In this document: piece by piece, positions 30,906 through 31,066 of the stretch
Position numbering within the stretch: the first letter of the stretch is position 1
Layout of the letters: each line of letters opens with the position of its first letter
NCBI GenBank assembly: GCA_964562855.1
Contig: CAZLVB010000008.1
Location: forward strand, 1 to 31,066
Direction of reading: 5' to 3'
Origin: 2-12-FULL-41-17 sp964562855
GTDB lineage: Bacteria; Patescibacteriota; Microgenomatia; Curtissbacterales; GWA2-41-24
Length of the DNA stretch: 31,066 nucleotides
Notes under the pieces: model-generated
What the model saw: the letters and a program-made list of their open reading frames with translations, nothing else
What the model was told of the DNA's origin: nothing
Database searches by the model: none
Position numbers and translations under genes: made by a program

Positions 30906-31066
30906 TTACACATGGCCCGCTAGCTCAATGGTAGAGCAGTTGCCTTTTAAGCAATTGGTTACAGGTTCGAATCCTGTGCGGGTCACTCCATCTCTAAGTT
31001 CAATTGTATCCCCCGGAAGTCCAATCAACCTTTTTAATAAACCCGCTGGTTCTGCACCATCTTGAC
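30906..31066 (-). pseudogene. Signal peptidase I fragment truncated at tRNA-Lys
   Basis: The minus-strand frame entering from the window edge encodes AEPAGLLKRLIGLPGDTIEL, the conserved box around the catalytic lysine of S26 signal peptidase I, then RDG. At 30985 the frame passes straight into the antisense of tRNA-Lys and stops at TAA 30908-30906. The region after the lysine box, including the GDN/S-x-DSR box, is therefore absent. The catalytic serine part lies outside the window. Either the gene was cut by a rearrangement at the tRNA 3' end or the assembly is chimeric there. A functional protein with this tail seems unlikely. Confidence 0.65.
30914..30985 (+). tRNA. tRNA-Lys (anticodon TTT)
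   Basis: This is a full cloverleaf: acceptor GGCCCGC/GCGGGTC (one G-U), D stem GCTC/GAGC, anticodon stem GTTGC/GCAAT with loop CTTTTAA (anticodon TTT), T arm ACAGG-TTCGAAT-CCTGT and discriminator A at 30985. CCA is not encoded. The 3' end coincides exactly with the break in the signal peptidase reading frame. Confidence 0.97.

Noticed and set aside
1..31066. Alternative genetic code (UGA as Gly)
   Set aside because: eno and the EF-like gene end at TGA in tight operon junctions, and the only Gly tRNA seen has a TCC anticodon. The standard bacterial code fits.

Overview
The window reads as a chromosomal segment of a small-genome bacterium of the Candidate Phyla Radiation (Patescibacteria), most likely from the Microgenomates side. 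That placement is an inference. It rests on the compact gene-dense layout, mostly absent Shine-Dalgarno (SD) sequences, shortened housekeeping proteins (UvrC 419 aa, HolA 234 aa), a tiny EF-Tu-domain-2-like protein, a PEP synthase/enolase/phosphoglycerate mutase cluster, and many single-pass envelope proteins of unknown function. TGA is used as an ordinary stop (enolase, EF-like gene), so there is no sign of the UGA=Gly code of Gracilibacteria/Absconditabacteria. No phage genes, transposases or CRISPR array were seen.

Layout. 1-70 is a tRNA-Gly (minus strand, cut by the window edge), followed by a small plus-strand gene with its own promoter and a hairpin-T8 leader. 481-11758 is a long minus-strand block read uvrB > uvrA > secreted transglutaminase > uvrC > phage-holin-4-like membrane protein > yvcK-like > secG > family-5 solute-binding protein. 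It combines the whole excision-repair nuclease with envelope and translocation functions. 11807-13623 (plus) holds an orphan KAS III (FabH-like) and lexA. mgtE (minus) and rsmI (plus) follow, with adjoining start codons. 15792-23405 is a second minus-strand block read xseA > xseB > EF-like > holA > ppsA > eno > gpmI. It couples DNA metabolism to lower glycolysis (3-phosphoglycerate to PEP to pyruvate). 23497-23588 carries a promoter-hairpin-hairpin-terminator unit that looks like a small noncoding RNA. 23629-26434 (minus) encodes envelope proteins including a rhomboid protease. 26584-28299 (plus) is a small protein plus a Y-family polymerase (dinB). 28452-29747 is a debranching-type glycosidase, 29768-30724 (minus) a CvpA-CAP fusion, and 30914-30985 a tRNA-Lys. 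At the right edge a signal peptidase I gene is cut exactly at the tRNA-Lys 3' end.

The most interesting biology is a probable SOS circuit. The lexA promoter and the dinB-operon promoter share an identical 13-mer between -35 and -10, arranged as a TTCGGG direct repeat with 11-bp period. This is a candidate LexA operator for a lineage whose SOS box is, to my knowledge, not described. The lexA promoter also places the transcription start on the ATG, predicting a leaderless, self-repressed mRNA. Other strong leads are the candidate sRNA at 23532-23588, an apparent ATC start codon behind a perfect SD (EF-like gene), a minimal UvrC lacking its HhH domain and one Fe-S cysteine, and the lepB/tRNA-Lys junction.
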